DNA of 13,184 nucleotides from REEB95 sp035648735 (GTDB taxonomy: Bacteria; Pseudomonadota; Alphaproteobacteria; ATCC43930; CGMCC-115725), in contig DASRKX010000030.1 of the NCBI GenBank assembly GCA_035648735.1, positions 1 through 13,184 on the forward strand. Reading direction: 5' to 3'. The notes under the pieces are model-generated. The model worked only from the letters and a program-made list of their open reading frames with translations, searched no databases and was not told where the DNA came from. Both the position numbers and the translations under genes were made by a program. Positions 12,773 to 13,184 of this stretch are shown here, in pieces; position 1 is the stretch's first letter, and every line of letters begins with the position of its first letter.

Positions 12773-13184
12773 ATGAGGTTCCTGGCCGCGCTCGCCCTGG
12801 TGCTGCTGCTGATCGGGACCGGCGCTTTACTCAGCTACCTGGTCCCCTGGCGCTATTTGCCCTGGGAGCCGCTCGATGTCGCAGAGGAGCCCGAACCGGC
12901 CGCCACCGCGCTCAAAATGGCGCGGCTCAGCCTTGATCGGCGCTATTGCGAAGCAGCGCTCGCCACAGCGGGGCTGCATGTGACGCCCCAGTCCGAAATC
13001 TCCTCGAAGGGCTGCGTGCTCCATGACGTGGTCGAGATATCGAGCGACAATCCCGCCTTCAGCAGCCGATTCATCGCCACCTGCCCGCTGGCCGTCGCGA
13101 TGGCCATGTTCGTGCGCCATGAAGTCGAGCCGGCGGCCGAACGCGACCTGCACACCAGCGTCGTCACCGTCGATCACCTCGGCA
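12773..13184 (+). CDS. Extensin-family (extensin-like C-terminal domain) protein, 3' truncated by window edge
   Basis: The frame stays open from ATG 12773 to the window end (137 codons) with no stop. An N-terminal membrane segment (about 3-24, FLAALALVLLLIGTGALLSYL) precedes a short proline- and acid-rich linker (PWEPLDVAEEPEP). From about residue 58 the sequence follows the bacterial extensin-like domain: RRYCEAALATAGLHVTP, then KGCVLHDVVEI, then TCPLAVAMAMFVRHEVEPAA, with cysteines 59, 80 and 104 likely paired in the periplasm. The role of this family in alphaproteobacteria is poorly known; a cell-envelope part is likely. The rest of the domain is outside the window. There is no strong Shine-Dalgarno sequence. 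The 157-bp divergent gap before it (12616-12772) shows only a weak GCAC-N7-GTGC repeat and no convincing promoter. Confidence 0.85.
   Translation, partial: MRFLAALALVLLLIGTGALLSYLVPWRYLPWEPLDVAEEPEPAATALKMARLSLDRRYCEAALATAGLHVTPQSEISSKGCVLHDVVEISSDNPAFSSRFIATCPLAVAMAMFVRHEVEPAAERDLHTSVVTVDHLG

Noticed and set aside
11728..12936. 402-codon plus-strand open frame across the flavoprotein gene
   Set aside because: Antisense to a clear flavodoxin-fold gene, with no ribosome binding site or recognisable domain; also crosses the start of the extensin-family gene.

Overview
This GC-rich window (roughly 65% G+C by eye) looks like the chromosome of an alphaproteobacterium, probably Rhodospirillales- or Rhizobiales-like. 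The grounds are a hybrid kinase with a PAS_7-type sensor next to a DivK/CheY-like receiver, an extensin-like protein, and a short HTH segment fused to a methyltransferase. No species can be named. I see no insertion sequence, CRISPR array, tRNA or rRNA. All calls rest on reading the translations; no database search was possible.

Layout. 1-252 is the 3' end of a GNAT acetyltransferase gene. 210-887 (minus) is a TetR-family regulator whose 3' end overlaps the GNAT gene. 888-975 is a divergent control region with a near-perfect 20-bp palindrome and a GC-rich hairpin. 976-5302 is a one-carbon/folate cluster on the plus strand: a short cobalamin-independent methionine synthase (MetE catalytic domain) family protein, an HTH-fused SAM-type methyltransferase of unknown role, a MetF-like methylenetetrahydrofolate reductase translationally coupled to it, and a 5-formyltetrahydrofolate cyclo-ligase. 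5378-10155 is a signalling cluster: a response regulator with a SpoIIE/RsbU-type PP2C phosphatase output, a minus-strand RsbW-like serine kinase/ATP-binding protein, a membrane hybrid histidine kinase with two receiver domains, a stand-alone receiver and a STAS (RsbV-like) antagonist. 10186-10707 is a small membrane protein of unknown function. 10798-11532 is a glutathione S-transferase-like protein, convergent with a cysteine-rich flavodoxin-fold reductase (11536-12615, minus). 12773 to the end is a truncated extensin-family gene.

How the genes may work together. (i) The TetR protein probably represses its own gene and the MetE-like gene through the palindrome. The four plus-strand genes suggest movement of a methyl group from an unknown donor to tetrahydrofolate and on through methylene- and methenyl-THF, or alternatively an accessory methionine/folate pathway. 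(ii) The second cluster has every enzymatic part of a partner-switching circuit: phosphatase, kinase and STAS switch protein. A hybrid kinase and a lone receiver are positioned to feed phosphate to the phosphatase. No sigma factor or other obvious output gene lies in the window, so the target is unknown.
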